Positions 5,313 through 10,936 of a stretch of 10,936 nucleotides of DNA are shown here, piece after piece. The stretch covers positions 1 to 10,936 of the forward strand of contig CAZGYG010000090.1 in assembly GCA_964530335.1 (NCBI GenBank). The letters run 5' to 3'. Each line of letters begins with the position of its first letter. The first letter of the stretch is position 1. A model generated the notes under the pieces. It was given only the letters and a program-made list of their open reading frames with translations, was not told where the DNA came from and ran no database searches. Both the position numbers and the translations under genes were made by a program. The stretch is from VGDP01 sp964530335. Lineage in GTDB: Bacteria; Pseudomonadota; Alphaproteobacteria; SP197.

Positions 5313-6230
5313 ATGCACCCGCGCGCCAACGAACGCGTTGCCTACTTCAACGGCGACATCGTGCCGGAAAGCCAGGTCCTGATCCCGTTCCGCGATCGTG
5401 GCTTCATCGCCGGCGACGCGGTGTTCGACACGGCGCGCACGTTCCGCCACCGGACGTTCCGCCTCAAGGAACACATCGAACGCTTCTACCAATCGCTCGA
5501 TTACGTCGGCATCGATCCCGGGCTCGCGCCGGCCGAGATGACCCGGCTGAGCGAAGAAGTGTGCGAGCGCAACTTGCACCTCATCGACAAGGACGACGAC
5601 TACTGGCTGTCCCAGCGCGTCAGCCGCGGAGTCGACGCCAAATGGGGCGACAAGAGCGGCGGGCTTACGCCGACGGTCATCATCGAGTGCACGCCGCTGC
5701 CCTTGCAGGCGCGCGCGCCGCTTTACCGCGACGGCATCCGGGTCATCATCCCCTCGACGCGCCGCGTCCCGCCGCAATCCTTGAGCCCACGCGCCAAGAC
5801 GCACAACTATCTGAACCTGATCGTCGGCGACCGCGAGGCCAAGGCCTACGATCCCGACGCCTGGGCCGTGCTGCTCGACACCAACGGCAACCTGGCCGAG
5901 GGCATCGGGTCGAACATCTTCCTGGTGCACGGCGGAACGATCCTGACGCCCCAGGTGCGCTACGTCCTGCCGGGGGTGAGCCGCGCCACGGTGCTCGAGA
6001 TCGCGGCGGAGATCGGCGTGCCGGCGCGCGAGTGCGACCTCGACCTCTTCGACGTGCAGACCGCGGACGAGGCGTTCATCACCTCGACCAGCCTGTGCAT
6101 GTGCCCGGTCAACGCCATCGCGGCCAAGACGTATCCCGTGCCCGGCCCGGTCACCAAACGCCTGACCGAGGCCTACGCGCGGCTGGTCGGAATCGATTTC
6201 GTCCAGCAGTACCTGCGCCACCTGACCTGA
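5313..6230 (+). CDS. PLP-dependent fold-type IV aminotransferase (BCAT / D-amino-acid / amine transaminase family)
   Basis: This 305-aa class IV aminotransferase exchanges amino and keto groups using pyridoxal phosphate. K162 in SPRAKTHNYLNLIVG is the predicted PLP-binding lysine. E196 in LAEGIGSNIF is the expected partner of the PLP ring nitrogen. TP at 212-213, the LPGVSR loop (219-224) and STS (258-260) are the usual phosphate and cofactor contacts. The substrate-site region FIAGDAVFDTARTF (31-44) is neither the textbook BCAT (GxxxFEGxR) nor the D-alanine transaminase pattern and resembles (R)-amine transaminases in part, so I do not name it IlvE or Dat. The start is set by AGGAG (about 5299-5303) before ATG 5313. 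It lies 15 bp after the dadA-like gene and 10 bp before the transporter. Branched-chain aminotransferase is the likely automatic name. Confidence 0.88.
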   Translation: MHPRANERVAYFNGDIVPESQVLIPFRDRGFIAGDAVFDTARTFRHRTFRLKEHIERFYQSLDYVGIDPGLAPAEMTRLSEEVCERNLHLIDKDDDYWLSQRVSRGVDAKWGDKSGGLTPTVIIECTPLPLQARAPLYRDGIRVIIPSTRRVPPQSLSPRAKTHNYLNLIVGDREAKAYDPDAWAVLLDTNGNLAEGIGSNIFLVHGGTILTPQVRYVLPGVSRATVLEIAAEIGVPARECDLDLFDVQTADEAFITSTSLCMCPVNAIAAKTYPVPGPVTKRLTEAYARLVGIDFVQQYLRHLT

Positions 6231-6240
6231 ACCGCGCGCC

Positions 6241-7107
6241 GTGACCGCCGCGCTGGGGCCCGAGGAGCGGCGCGGCGCCGGGATCGCGTTCGGCGCGGCG
6301 GGCATCTTCCTGTTCGTCTGCGCCGACGCCGTCATCAAGTGGCTCAGCGCGGACTACCACGCCGTGGCCATTGCCTGGTTCAGCGGCGTGTTCGGCGGGC
6401 TCAGCTCGACGGTTCTGGGCGCGCGCGGGCTCGGCTGGCGCGCGCTCGGCACGCGCCATCCCGGCACCCAGATCGCGCGCGGGCTCCTGATCCTGGGTTC
6501 GATGCTGACCGCGTTCCTCGCGCTGGCCTTCATGCCGCTCGCCGACGTGACGGCGATCGCCTATTCGACGCCGCTGTTCGTCGCGGCGCTGGCCGTGCCG
6601 ATGCTCGGCGAGCGCCTGACCGCGCCTCAGGTCGTGGCCCTGATCGCCGGGTTCGCCGGCGTCGTGCTCATCGCCCGGCCCGGAGCCGGGATCGTCCAGT
6701 GGGCCGCCGCGCTGCCCGTCGCGAGCGCCGCGTTCTATGCCGTCGCCATGCTGGTGACCCGCCGGCTGCGCAGCGACGAAACCGCCGCGGCGACGATGTT
6801 CTGGAGCCACGCCACCGTCATCGCCGCGACCAGCCTGGCGCTGCCGTGGTTTTGGACGACGCCGCCATGGCCCGCCGCGCTGGCGTTGATGGTGCTCGGC
6901 CTGGTCAATGGCGTCGCGCATTATTGCGTGATGCAAGCGTATCGCCTGGCACGCGCCGCGACCGTCGCGCCGCTCGACTACACGGCGCTGGCGTGGGCCA
7001 CGCTGTTCGGGTTCGTGCTGTGGGGCGATTTTCCAGCGCCGTCGGTCTGGCTAGGCGCCGGCGTGGTCGTCGCGACGACGCTTTACCTCGCGCGCACCCG
7101 CGCCTGA
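6241..7107 (+). CDS. EamA/DMT-superfamily transporter (RhaT/YdcZ-like exporter type)
   Basis: This 288-aa integral membrane protein consists of two EamA repeats of five helices each (about 12-145 and 150-285), giving ten transmembrane segments. The end of the first repeat, MPLADVTAIAYSTPLFVAAL followed by GERLT and a GVVLIARPG segment, is typical of the family. DMT members often export amino acids or other small metabolites. The start is GTG 6241, only 10 bp after the stop of the aminotransferase gene, so translation is probably linked to that gene. The company of an amino-acid dehydrogenase and an aminotransferase suggests it moves their substrate or product; this is inference from position. 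Its stop lies 9 bp before a palindromic repeat element. Confidence 0.9.
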   Translation: MTAALGPEERRGAGIAFGAAGIFLFVCADAVIKWLSADYHAVAIAWFSGVFGGLSSTVLGARGLGWRALGTRHPGTQIARGLLILGSMLTAFLALAFMPLADVTAIAYSTPLFVAALAVPMLGERLTAPQVVALIAGFAGVVLIARPGAGIVQWAAALPVASAAFYAVAMLVTRRLRSDETAAATMFWSHATVIAATSLALPWFWTTPPWPAALALMVLGLVNGVAHYCVMQAYRLARAATVAPLDYTALAWATLFGFVLWGDFPAPSVWLGAGVVVATTLYLARTRA

Positions 7108-7116
7108 CCGCGAAAG

Positions 7117-7253
7117 CCCTAGTACCCGATCTCGGAGTTTCGCGCCACGGGCGCGAAGCCCGTGATCGGGTACAAGATTATGATGTTGTACCGATTTCGC
7201 GGCTCCGGTGTCGCCTACGGCGCCTCCGGAACTCGCGAAAGTCGGTACTAGGG
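7117..7253. mobile_element. 137-bp MITE-like palindromic element
   Basis: The ends are perfect 10-bp inverted repeats: CCCTAGTACC (7117-7126) and GGTACTAGGG (7244-7253). Inside are two hairpin arms joined at a central palindrome GTACAA-N10-TTGTAC (7170-7191). The left arm pairs GTACCCGAT (7122-7130) with ATCGGGTAC (7165-7173) and contains a perfect stem CACGGGC/GCCCGTG with loop GCGAA (7146-7164). An alternative stem TTCGCGC/GCGCGAA (7139-7157) would compete with it. The right arm pairs GTACCGATTTCGCG with CGCGAAAGTCGGTAC (one bulge) around CGCC/GGCG. No ORF is carried. A 7-bp direct repeat GACCGCG flanks it at 7106-7112 and 7254-7260, 4 bp away on the left and flush on the right. It lies between convergent genes and may also act as a two-way terminator. 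Mobility is inferred. Confidence 0.65.
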
Positions 7254-7748
7254 GACCGCGGCTTGCTGCACGCAGGGCAGGACGCCGTGCTCGTCGCGGC
7301 GGACCCATGTGGCGACGAAGGCCTCGAGGCCCGTGCTCTCCACCGTCATGACGTCGCGGAACAGGTGCTTCGATTCGGTGCAGAACGTGCGCAGGTTCTG
7401 CATCCCGCGTAGCGATGACTCGTTGGCGAGACGGGTCACGAACTCGTCGAGGATGCCGTTCCAGCCGCCGCCGTGCGCCCGCTTGAAATACGCCTTCAGC
7501 CCCTTGCCGTGGACCGCGAGGGTCGGCTGAAAGCGCGTGACGAAGGCATTGTAGAAATCGTGCTGCTGGCACGACAGGGCCCCGACCATCAGGTTGGTCT
7601 GCAGCACGCGGATTTGCAGGGCGACGGCGTCTTCCGGCAGGGCGCACGTCTGCGCCCACGCCGGCGATCCCATGGCCATCGCGACCAGCGTCAGTGCCCC
7701 GGCCAACGGCCTCAGGCGTCGCGCCGTCCGCCTCTTCGCACCCCCCAT
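7248..7748 (-). CDS. Secreted/periplasmic protein with four cysteines, function unknown
   Basis: This 166-aa protein has a clear Sec signal peptide: a basic n-region (KRRTARRLR), a hydrophobic core (LAGALTLVAMAM) and a SPAWA cleavage site after residue 32. The mature part has four cysteines (C35, C60, C123, C159), enough for two disulfides, and is mostly helical in appearance. I recognise no named family. Longer in-frame starts exist at TTG 7790, ATG 7778 and ATG 7769. I prefer ATG 7748 because it gives a normal signal peptide, is preceded by a GGGGTGA-like site, and a promoter-like pair just upstream would place the transcript start at about 7789, excluding TTG 7790. The stop codon TAG (7248-7250) is inside the right terminal repeat of the palindromic element, so the C-terminus may have been altered by its insertion. 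Confidence 0.75.
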   Translation of the reverse strand: MGGAKRRTARRLRPLAGALTLVAMAMGSPAWAQTCALPEDAVALQIRVLQTNLMVGALSCQQHDFYNAFVTRFQPTLAVHGKGLKAYFKRAHGGGWNGILDEFVTRLANESSLRGMQNLRTFCTESKHLFRDVMTVESTGLEAFVATWVRRDEHGVLPCVQQAAVP

Positions 7749-7795
7749 GCGCTTCACCCCGTCAGGCATCCCCGACATGCCGCCACGCAAGGTGC

Positions 7796-7824
7796 ATCCT
7801 AGCCCTCGCCAGGCACGCCGGCAA
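7796..7824 (-). promoter_or_regulatory. Putative promoter of the secreted-protein gene
   Basis: On the minus strand TTGCCG (7819-7824) and TAGGAT (7796-7801) are 17 bp apart, each matching the sigma70 consensus at 4 of 6 bases. GCTAGGAT also fits the alphaproteobacterial GCTA-type -10. The predicted start near 7789 gives a 5' UTR of about 40 nt to ATG 7748. It lies in the gap after the DUF924 gene, so the secreted-protein gene is probably transcribed separately from the upstream operon. Confidence 0.5.
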
Positions 7825-7848
7825 CCGAACTATGACCCGGACATGGTT

Positions 7849-8481
7849 TCAGAATGACGAATGCGGCTCGAGCAGGAAGGCGATTTCCTCGGGCGTCGAG
7901 ATCCGGCCCAGGATGACGTTGCGGTGGGGGAAGCGGCCGAAACGCGCCACGATGTCGTGGTGTCGTTGGGCCGATTCGATCGCCTTCCGGCTCGGCTCGT
8001 GCCCGGCGAGCCCGCCGAACAAATCGAGCGAGCGGTGCTGGTCCGCGATGTCCTCGCTGTGCTCGAACGGCAGGTAGGCGAACCAGCGCTCGATCGGCGT
8101 CAGCCAGGCGTCGTGGTCCTGCCCCACCGCCGCGCGCGCCAGGGCCAGGGCGCGCGGATCCGCCGCGTACATGCGGGGCGAATCCCGGTGCATGTTGCGC
8201 GCGAACTGGTCGAGGGCGACGATCATGGCCAGCGCCCCGTCGGCATCCCCCAGCCAACGGTCGAAGGCCCCGGCGAGCACCTCGTCGTGCAATTGCCCGA
8301 ACCGGTCGCGAATGACCTGGTCGAACGCCAGGTCCTTGGTGAACCAGGCTTCGCGTTGGGTTCCGTAATCGGGGGCGTCGGGCGCGCCGAACCAGAACTC
8401 GAGCACCGCGCCCAGCGGCGCCGGCAGCCGGGCGCGCGCGGTGACGATCGCGCCGCCAGCGCGCGGCAACACGGCGCTCAT
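7849..8481 (-). CDS. DUF924 family protein
   Basis: This 210-aa protein shows the DUF924 signatures in order: VLEFWFG (26-32), W46-F47 with K49-D50, ALDQFARNMHRDSPRMYAAD (89-108), ERWFAYLPFEHSED (131-144), the DQHRSLDLF stretch and RFGRFPHRNVILGRISTPEEIAFL (180-203). The family is an all-helical fold of unknown biochemical function, often 180-200 aa; a short N-terminal extension precedes the domain here. The ATG at 8481 overlaps the stop of the MFS gene (ATGA, 8478-8481), and GGGAGAG lies just upstream, so it is translationally coupled to the transporter. A much longer ORF reads through from 9810 in this frame, but the part above 8481 is out of frame with the MFS gene and has no family features. 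No terminator is visible after the stop. Confidence 0.92.
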   Translation of the reverse strand: MSAVLPRAGGAIVTARARLPAPLGAVLEFWFGAPDAPDYGTQREAWFTKDLAFDQVIRDRFGQLHDEVLAGAFDRWLGDADGALAMIVALDQFARNMHRDSPRMYAADPRALALARAAVGQDHDAWLTPIERWFAYLPFEHSEDIADQHRSLDLFGGLAGHEPSRKAIESAQRHHDIVARFGRFPHRNVILGRISTPEEIAFLLEPHSSF

Positions 8482-9710
8482 ACTCTCCCCGGGGGCGTCG
8501 GGCGCGGCCGGCCAGGGCGGCGCGCCATGCGGAAGGCGGTGAACAGGGCGAGCGCGGCGTACACGGCGAGGATGTAGACGAACAGCCCGTCGGCGCCGAG
8601 CACGGCGATCGCCTGGGAAGCGGCCAGCGAACCGGCGCTGGCGCCGATCGCCCAGGCACAGAGCAGTCCGCCGCTGGCAGCGACGAAATCGCGCGGCAGG
8701 ACGTAGTCGTTGGTCTGCCCGACGCCGAATGCGTAAAGCGGTCCGGCGCCGGCGGTGAACACCAGCGCGAGCGCGACCATGACCGGCAACGAGCCGACAT
8801 CGAGCGCGACCATGAGCGCTCCGGCGCCGGCGGCCACGGCGGTGAACGCCAGCATCACGGGCCGGCGCCCGAGCCGGTCGGCCAGGATGCCCGCCGGCAA
8901 GGCCGTCAGGGTGCCGCCGGCGGTCGCGGCGAACAGCACCACCGTGAGATCGCCGGTGCTGAACCCCCGGGCATCGGTGTAGACGGGCAACAGGCCGAAG
9001 TAGGCGCTGTTGACCAGGCCCGAGACGAAGCACGCCGCGACGCCCGTCGGCGAGATGGCGATCAGGCGGCGCACGCCGAAGTGATTGCGCTGGCCGATCT
9101 CGGGATTGCCGACCCGGGTCAGCGCCACCGGGATCAGCGCCGCCGCGAGCCCGGCGGCGGCAAGGATCACCAGGTCCGGCCCCATGGGATCGGTCAGGTT
9201 GAGCACGAACGGGGCCAGACCGGCCGAGCTCCAGCCGATGACCTGATAGACGCCGAAAATGCTGCCGCGCGTGGCCTGGTTCGCCTTGTCGTTGAGCCAG
9301 CTCTCGACCACGACGTAGACGCCGGCCATGGCGTAACCCAGGGCCAGGCGCGAGGCCAGCCATGGCCACGGCGGTGGAGTTACGGCGAACAGCAGCGTCG
9401 AATCGGCCGCGAGCACGGCGAACACCGACAACGCGCGGATGTGGCCGACCCGGTCGATGATCCGGCCACAGCTCAGGGTGCCGACGACGAAGCCGACGAA
9501 GTAGATCGCACCGATCGCGCCGATCAGCCCGGTCGACACCCGGTGCCCGACAAGCTGCACCGTGATCAGCGGGTAGAGCACCCCTTGCGCGAATTGGAAG
9601 ATGGCACAGCACAGGAGCACCGCGACGACCGGCCCCAGCACGGCCGCCATGGCCGGCGCCGGCGTTCCCGGCGCCGGGCCGGGCGCCGGGCCGGGCGAAG
9701 GTTCGCTCAA
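8478..9710 (-). CDS. MFS transporter (YcaD-like)
   Basis: This 410-aa major facilitator superfamily protein has twelve predicted membrane segments. The loop motif A occurs in both halves: GRIIDRVGHIR (82-92) and GILADRLGRRP (274-284). VVVESWLN (133-140) in the first half is characteristic of the YcaD-like (UPF0226) group, whose substrates are largely unknown. The N-terminus is an unusual Pro/Gly/Ala tail (about residues 4-20) encoded by a tandem repeat. The start is taken as TTG 9710, which overlaps the preceding gene's stop as TTGA; the alternative ATG 9650 would remove the tail but lacks a Shine-Dalgarno site. The gene is the middle member of a three-gene overlapping operon with the NDUFS4-like and DUF924 genes. 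No functional link to respiration can be claimed from the sequence. Confidence 0.9.
   Translation of the reverse strand: MSEPSPGPAPGPAPGTPAPAMAAVLGPVVAVLLCCAIFQFAQGVLYPLITVQLVGHRVSTGLIGAIGAIYFVGFVVGTLSCGRIIDRVGHIRALSVFAVLAADSTLLFAVTPPPWPWLASRLALGYAMAGVYVVVESWLNDKANQATRGSIFGVYQVIGWSSAGLAPFVLNLTDPMGPDLVILAAAGLAAALIPVALTRVGNPEIGQRNHFGVRRLIAISPTGVAACFVSGLVNSAYFGLLPVYTDARGFSTGDLTVVLFAATAGGTLTALPAGILADRLGRRPVMLAFTAVAAGAGALMVALDVGSLPVMVALALVFTAGAGPLYAFGVGQTNDYVLPRDFVAASGGLLCAWAIGASAGSLAASQAIAVLGADGLFVYILAVYAALALFTAFRMARRPGRPRPTPPGRV
9671..9694. repeat. 12-bp tandem repeat in the 5' end of the MFS gene
   Basis: GCGCCGGGCCGG occurs twice in tandem (9671-9682 and 9683-9694). On the coding strand it specifies the Pro/Gly/Ala-rich N-terminal tail of the transporter. 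Twelve bases keep the frame, so copy-number change would alter tail length without disrupting the gene. Confidence 0.8.
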
Positions 9711-10018
9711 TCCGGGCGGTCCCAGCGGAAGTTGCTGGCGTAGGACTTCGGCCGGGTCGTTCCGGCCTTGGGCTCATCGACCACGTAGTCGATGCCCTGG
9801 CGCCGGGCATAGTCCTCGGCCTGCTCGCGCGTGTCGAACGTCAGGCGCACCTGGTCCGCCAGCATGTCGGCCGAGCCGGTCCAGCCCATGAGCGGATCGA
9901 TCGTGCTGGCCGTGCGCCGCTCGAACTCGAGCACCCATGCCCGGGTCTTGGCGCGCCCGGATTGCATGGCGGTCTTGGTCGGCCGATAGATGCGAGCGGT
10001 CACGGGGCGATCCGGCAC
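9707..10018 (-). CDS. NADH-ubiquinone oxidoreductase accessory subunit, NDUFS4-like (ETC complex I conserved region)
   Basis: This 103-aa protein matches the small 'ETC complex I subunit conserved region' family, homologous to mitochondrial NDUFS4 and found as an accessory subunit of complex I in Alphaproteobacteria, on the matrix/cytoplasmic arm. Typical features are ARIYRPTKTAMQSGRAKTRA (8-27), WVLEFE, IDPLMGWTGSADMLADQVRL, the EAxxYA helix with QGIDYVV, and a C-terminal PKSYASNFRWDR. It is encoded away from any visible nuo cluster. The start is GTG 10018, but homologues usually begin near ARIYRP, so GTG 10003 (residue 6) is equally possible. Its TGA stop overlaps the TTG start of the MFS gene. 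It diverges from the lipoprotein gene at 10179, with 160 bp between the two starts. Confidence 0.9.
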   Translation of the reverse strand: MPDRPVTARIYRPTKTAMQSGRAKTRAWVLEFERRTASTIDPLMGWTGSADMLADQVRLTFDTREQAEDYARRQGIDYVVDEPKAGTTRPKSYASNFRWDRPD

Positions 10019-10083
10019 GGCCTGGTCACGGCCCGCCGTCTTAGCCGTATCCGGGGGCGCCGTGCAACCGCGACGGCAAAGGC

Positions 10084-10112
10084 TTCAACCCGGCGTCGCT
10101 TTGCGCTATCGT
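10084..10112 (+). promoter_or_regulatory. Weak promoter candidate for the Sel1 lipoprotein gene
   Basis: TTCAAC (10084-10089) and TATCGT (10107-10112) are 17 bp apart. The -10, within GCTATCGT, is fair for an alphaproteobacterial promoter and the -35 is weak (3 of 6). It would give a 5' UTR of about 60 nt. This is the best candidate I could find in the divergent region 10019-10178. Confidence 0.3.
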
Positions 10113-10124
10113 GCGTGCAACGCC

Positions 10125-10150
10125 GGGCCGTGGCCGAGGGGGCCGTGGCC
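10125..10150. repeat. 11-bp direct repeat with 15-bp period upstream of the Sel1 lipoprotein gene
   Basis: GGGCCGTGGCC occurs at 10125-10135 and 10140-10150, so the second copy is shifted by 15 bp. Each copy contains the palindromic core GGCC..GGCC and can fold back on itself. It lies in the probable 5' leader, ending about 28 bp before the ATG. Confidence 0.6.
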
Positions 10151-10178
10151 CAGGAGCCGCAACCAAGGGGGAACAGGC

Positions 10179-10565
10179 ATGCGCCGCTCCGTGATGCTTC
10201 TGGCCGCCGTCGCGACCTTGACCGGCGGGTGCCTATCCCAGGAAACGGGCCGATTCGACGCGCAAACCCTTTTCCCGAGCTACAACCATACCTCGGTCGC
10301 CGCGATCCAGGAGGCCGCCGACGGCGGCGATCCCGCGGCGGCGCGGCTGCTCGGCGACATGTACTATTGGGGCGACAAGGTCGAGCCCGATCGCGCCATG
10401 GCCGAGACATACTGGGCGCTCGGCGCCCAGGGCGGCGACGAGCTCGCGACCGAGCGCATGGCGGCCTTGAGCAGCGGCCAGCCGATTCCGGTCTATTGGA
10501 GCGGCGGGGCGATGCGCCACATCACCATGGGCTTCATGGAGCGCAGCGTCGACCCGTACTTCTGA
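10179..10565 (+). CDS. Small Sel1-repeat protein, probable lipoprotein
   Basis: This 128-aa protein starts with a signal peptide (MRRSVMLLAAVATLTGGC); C18 is a likely lipidation site, although the lipobox TGGC is less canonical than L-A-G-C. The mature protein has about one and a half Sel1-like helical repeats. The first is clear, AAARLLGDMYYWGDKVEPDR (53-72) followed by AxxYWALGAQGG (75-86), with the diagnostic LG-x-MY-x-xG. The C-terminus (101-128) has no family features. Sel1 proteins usually scaffold protein interactions; here it would face the periplasm. The ATG at 10179 has AAGGGGGAA about 8 bp upstream. It is probably a single-gene transcript, convergent with the next gene 22 bp away. 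Confidence 0.85.
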   Translation: MRRSVMLLAAVATLTGGCLSQETGRFDAQTLFPSYNHTSVAAIQEAADGGDPAAARLLGDMYYWGDKVEPDRAMAETYWALGAQGGDELATERMAALSSGQPIPVYWSGGAMRHITMGFMERSVDPYF

Positions 10566-10587
10566 GTCGCGCTGAGTCCCGCGCCCG

Positions 10588-10936
10588 CTATTCGACCGGC
10601 GGGATCGCGCGGGCGGCGATGGCCGCCAGGGCGGCCAGCGCGCGAAGGCGCGGCCACGGGTTGGTCTCGTCCCGCGCATCCTCGACGATGGCGCGCCAGG
10701 GCTCGAAGCCGTAGCCGAGACCCATGAGTTCGGCCCGCGCCGAAGCCCGCTCGACCGGATCGATGACCTTGCCGGCGGCCGCGAAGGCGGCGCGCGCGAA
10801 CGGCTCGGCCGTGGCGGCGTCGTGCGCCAGGGCGGCGAGCGCGGCCATCGCCTGGGCCCTCAGCCGGTTGTCGCCTACGGCCTCGGCCAAGGTGGCGGCC
10901 CGCGCGAAGTCGCCCAGCGCGCCCGCGGCGCGGGCG
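10588..10936 (-). CDS. C-terminal part of an Ala-rich helical protein, function unknown
   Basis: The C-terminal 115 residues of a gene that enters from beyond the window end are visible; the frame is open to base 10936. The protein is very rich in Ala, with amphipathic helices in short A-x-A-x-x-L patterns, for example GDNRLRAQAMAALAALAHDA and ERASARAELMGLGYGFEPWR. This suggests an alpha-helical repeat (HEAT- or TPR-like) fold, but no specific family is recognisable. A TTG at 10890 is in frame, but the protein-like pattern continues upstream of it, so it is more likely an internal Leu than the start. It is convergent with the lipoprotein gene, and no terminator hairpin with a T-run is seen in the 22 bp between. 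Confidence 0.65.
   Translation of the reverse strand, partial: ARAAGALGDFARAATLAEAVGDNRLRAQAMAALAALAHDAATAEPFARAAFAAAGKVIDPVERASARAELMGLGYGFEPWRAIVEDARDETNPWPRLRALAALAAIAARAIPPVE

Noticed and set aside
3389..6244. A 951-residue plus-strand reading frame
   Set aside because: It runs antisense to the SET gene and out of frame through the dadA-like and aminotransferase genes. Its translation is Arg/Pro/Ala-rich without domains.
5064..6338. A 424-residue minus-strand frame over the aminotransferase gene
   Set aside because: It is complementary to a well-supported PLP enzyme, has no family motifs, and reflects GC-rich codon structure.
6339..7412. A 357-residue plus-strand frame spanning the DMT gene end and the repeat element
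   Set aside because: It is out of frame with the transporter, Arg-rich, and crosses the palindromic element and the antisense secreted-protein gene.
8482..9810. N-terminal extension of the DUF924 frame up to 653 residues, suggesting a fusion protein
   Set aside because: The extension overlaps the MFS gene in another frame and has Arg-rich shadow composition. The DUF924 domain has its own ATG with a ribosome-binding site at 8481.
1..10936. Search for CRISPR arrays, toxin-antitoxin pairs, restriction or other defence genes, transposases, phage genes and riboswitches
   Set aside because: No regularly spaced repeats, no such gene signatures and no known riboswitch core were recognised. Apart from the palindromic element, the window reads as core and metabolic genes.

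Overview
The window looks like a chromosomal segment of a very GC-rich alphaproteobacterium. Two things point there: a small homologue of the mitochondrial complex I subunit NDUFS4, typical of Alphaproteobacteria, and the block tuf / tRNA-Gly / tRNA-Tyr diverging from rlmB / tRNA-Thr. Rhodospirillales-like is my best guess, not shown. Most of it is ordinary core and metabolic sequence. I see no CRISPR array, defence island, prophage or transposase gene.

Layout. (1) 1-1386: the 5' end of tuf (EF-Tu) and two tRNAs on the minus strand, diverging from the 23S rRNA methyltransferase gene rlmB and a tRNA-Thr on the plus strand. Good promoter-like hexamers face both ways; the rlmB one sits so close to the ATG that the mRNA should be leaderless or nearly so. 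(2) 1432-3216: a palindrome, then a degenerate response-regulator receiver gene and an M24 creatinase-like protein that appears to lack all five metal ligands. (3) 3226-3889, minus strand: a small exported protein and a compact SET-domain methyltransferase. (4) 4041-7107, plus strand: a tight operon of a DadA-like FAD amino-acid oxidoreductase, a fold-type IV PLP aminotransferase and an EamA/DMT transporter, plausibly one amino-acid (perhaps D-amino-acid) or amine module. Two hairpins lie just upstream. (5) 7117-7253: a 137-bp palindromic MITE-like element with 10-bp perfect terminal inverted repeats, inserted between convergent genes and supplying the stop codon of one of them. (6) 7248-10018, minus strand: an exported four-cysteine protein, and an overlapping operon NDUFS4-like / MFS transporter / DUF924 with 4-nt stop-start overlaps (TTGA and ATGA). 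(7) 10179-10936: a small Sel1-type probable lipoprotein on the plus strand, convergent with an Ala-rich helical protein that runs off the window.

The observations most worth following are the MITE-like element, the metal-ligand-free M24 protein beside a receiver with Glu at the phosphorylation site and a palindrome upstream, and the predicted leaderless rlmB. Family calls rest on motif recognition by eye; no database search or folding program was run.
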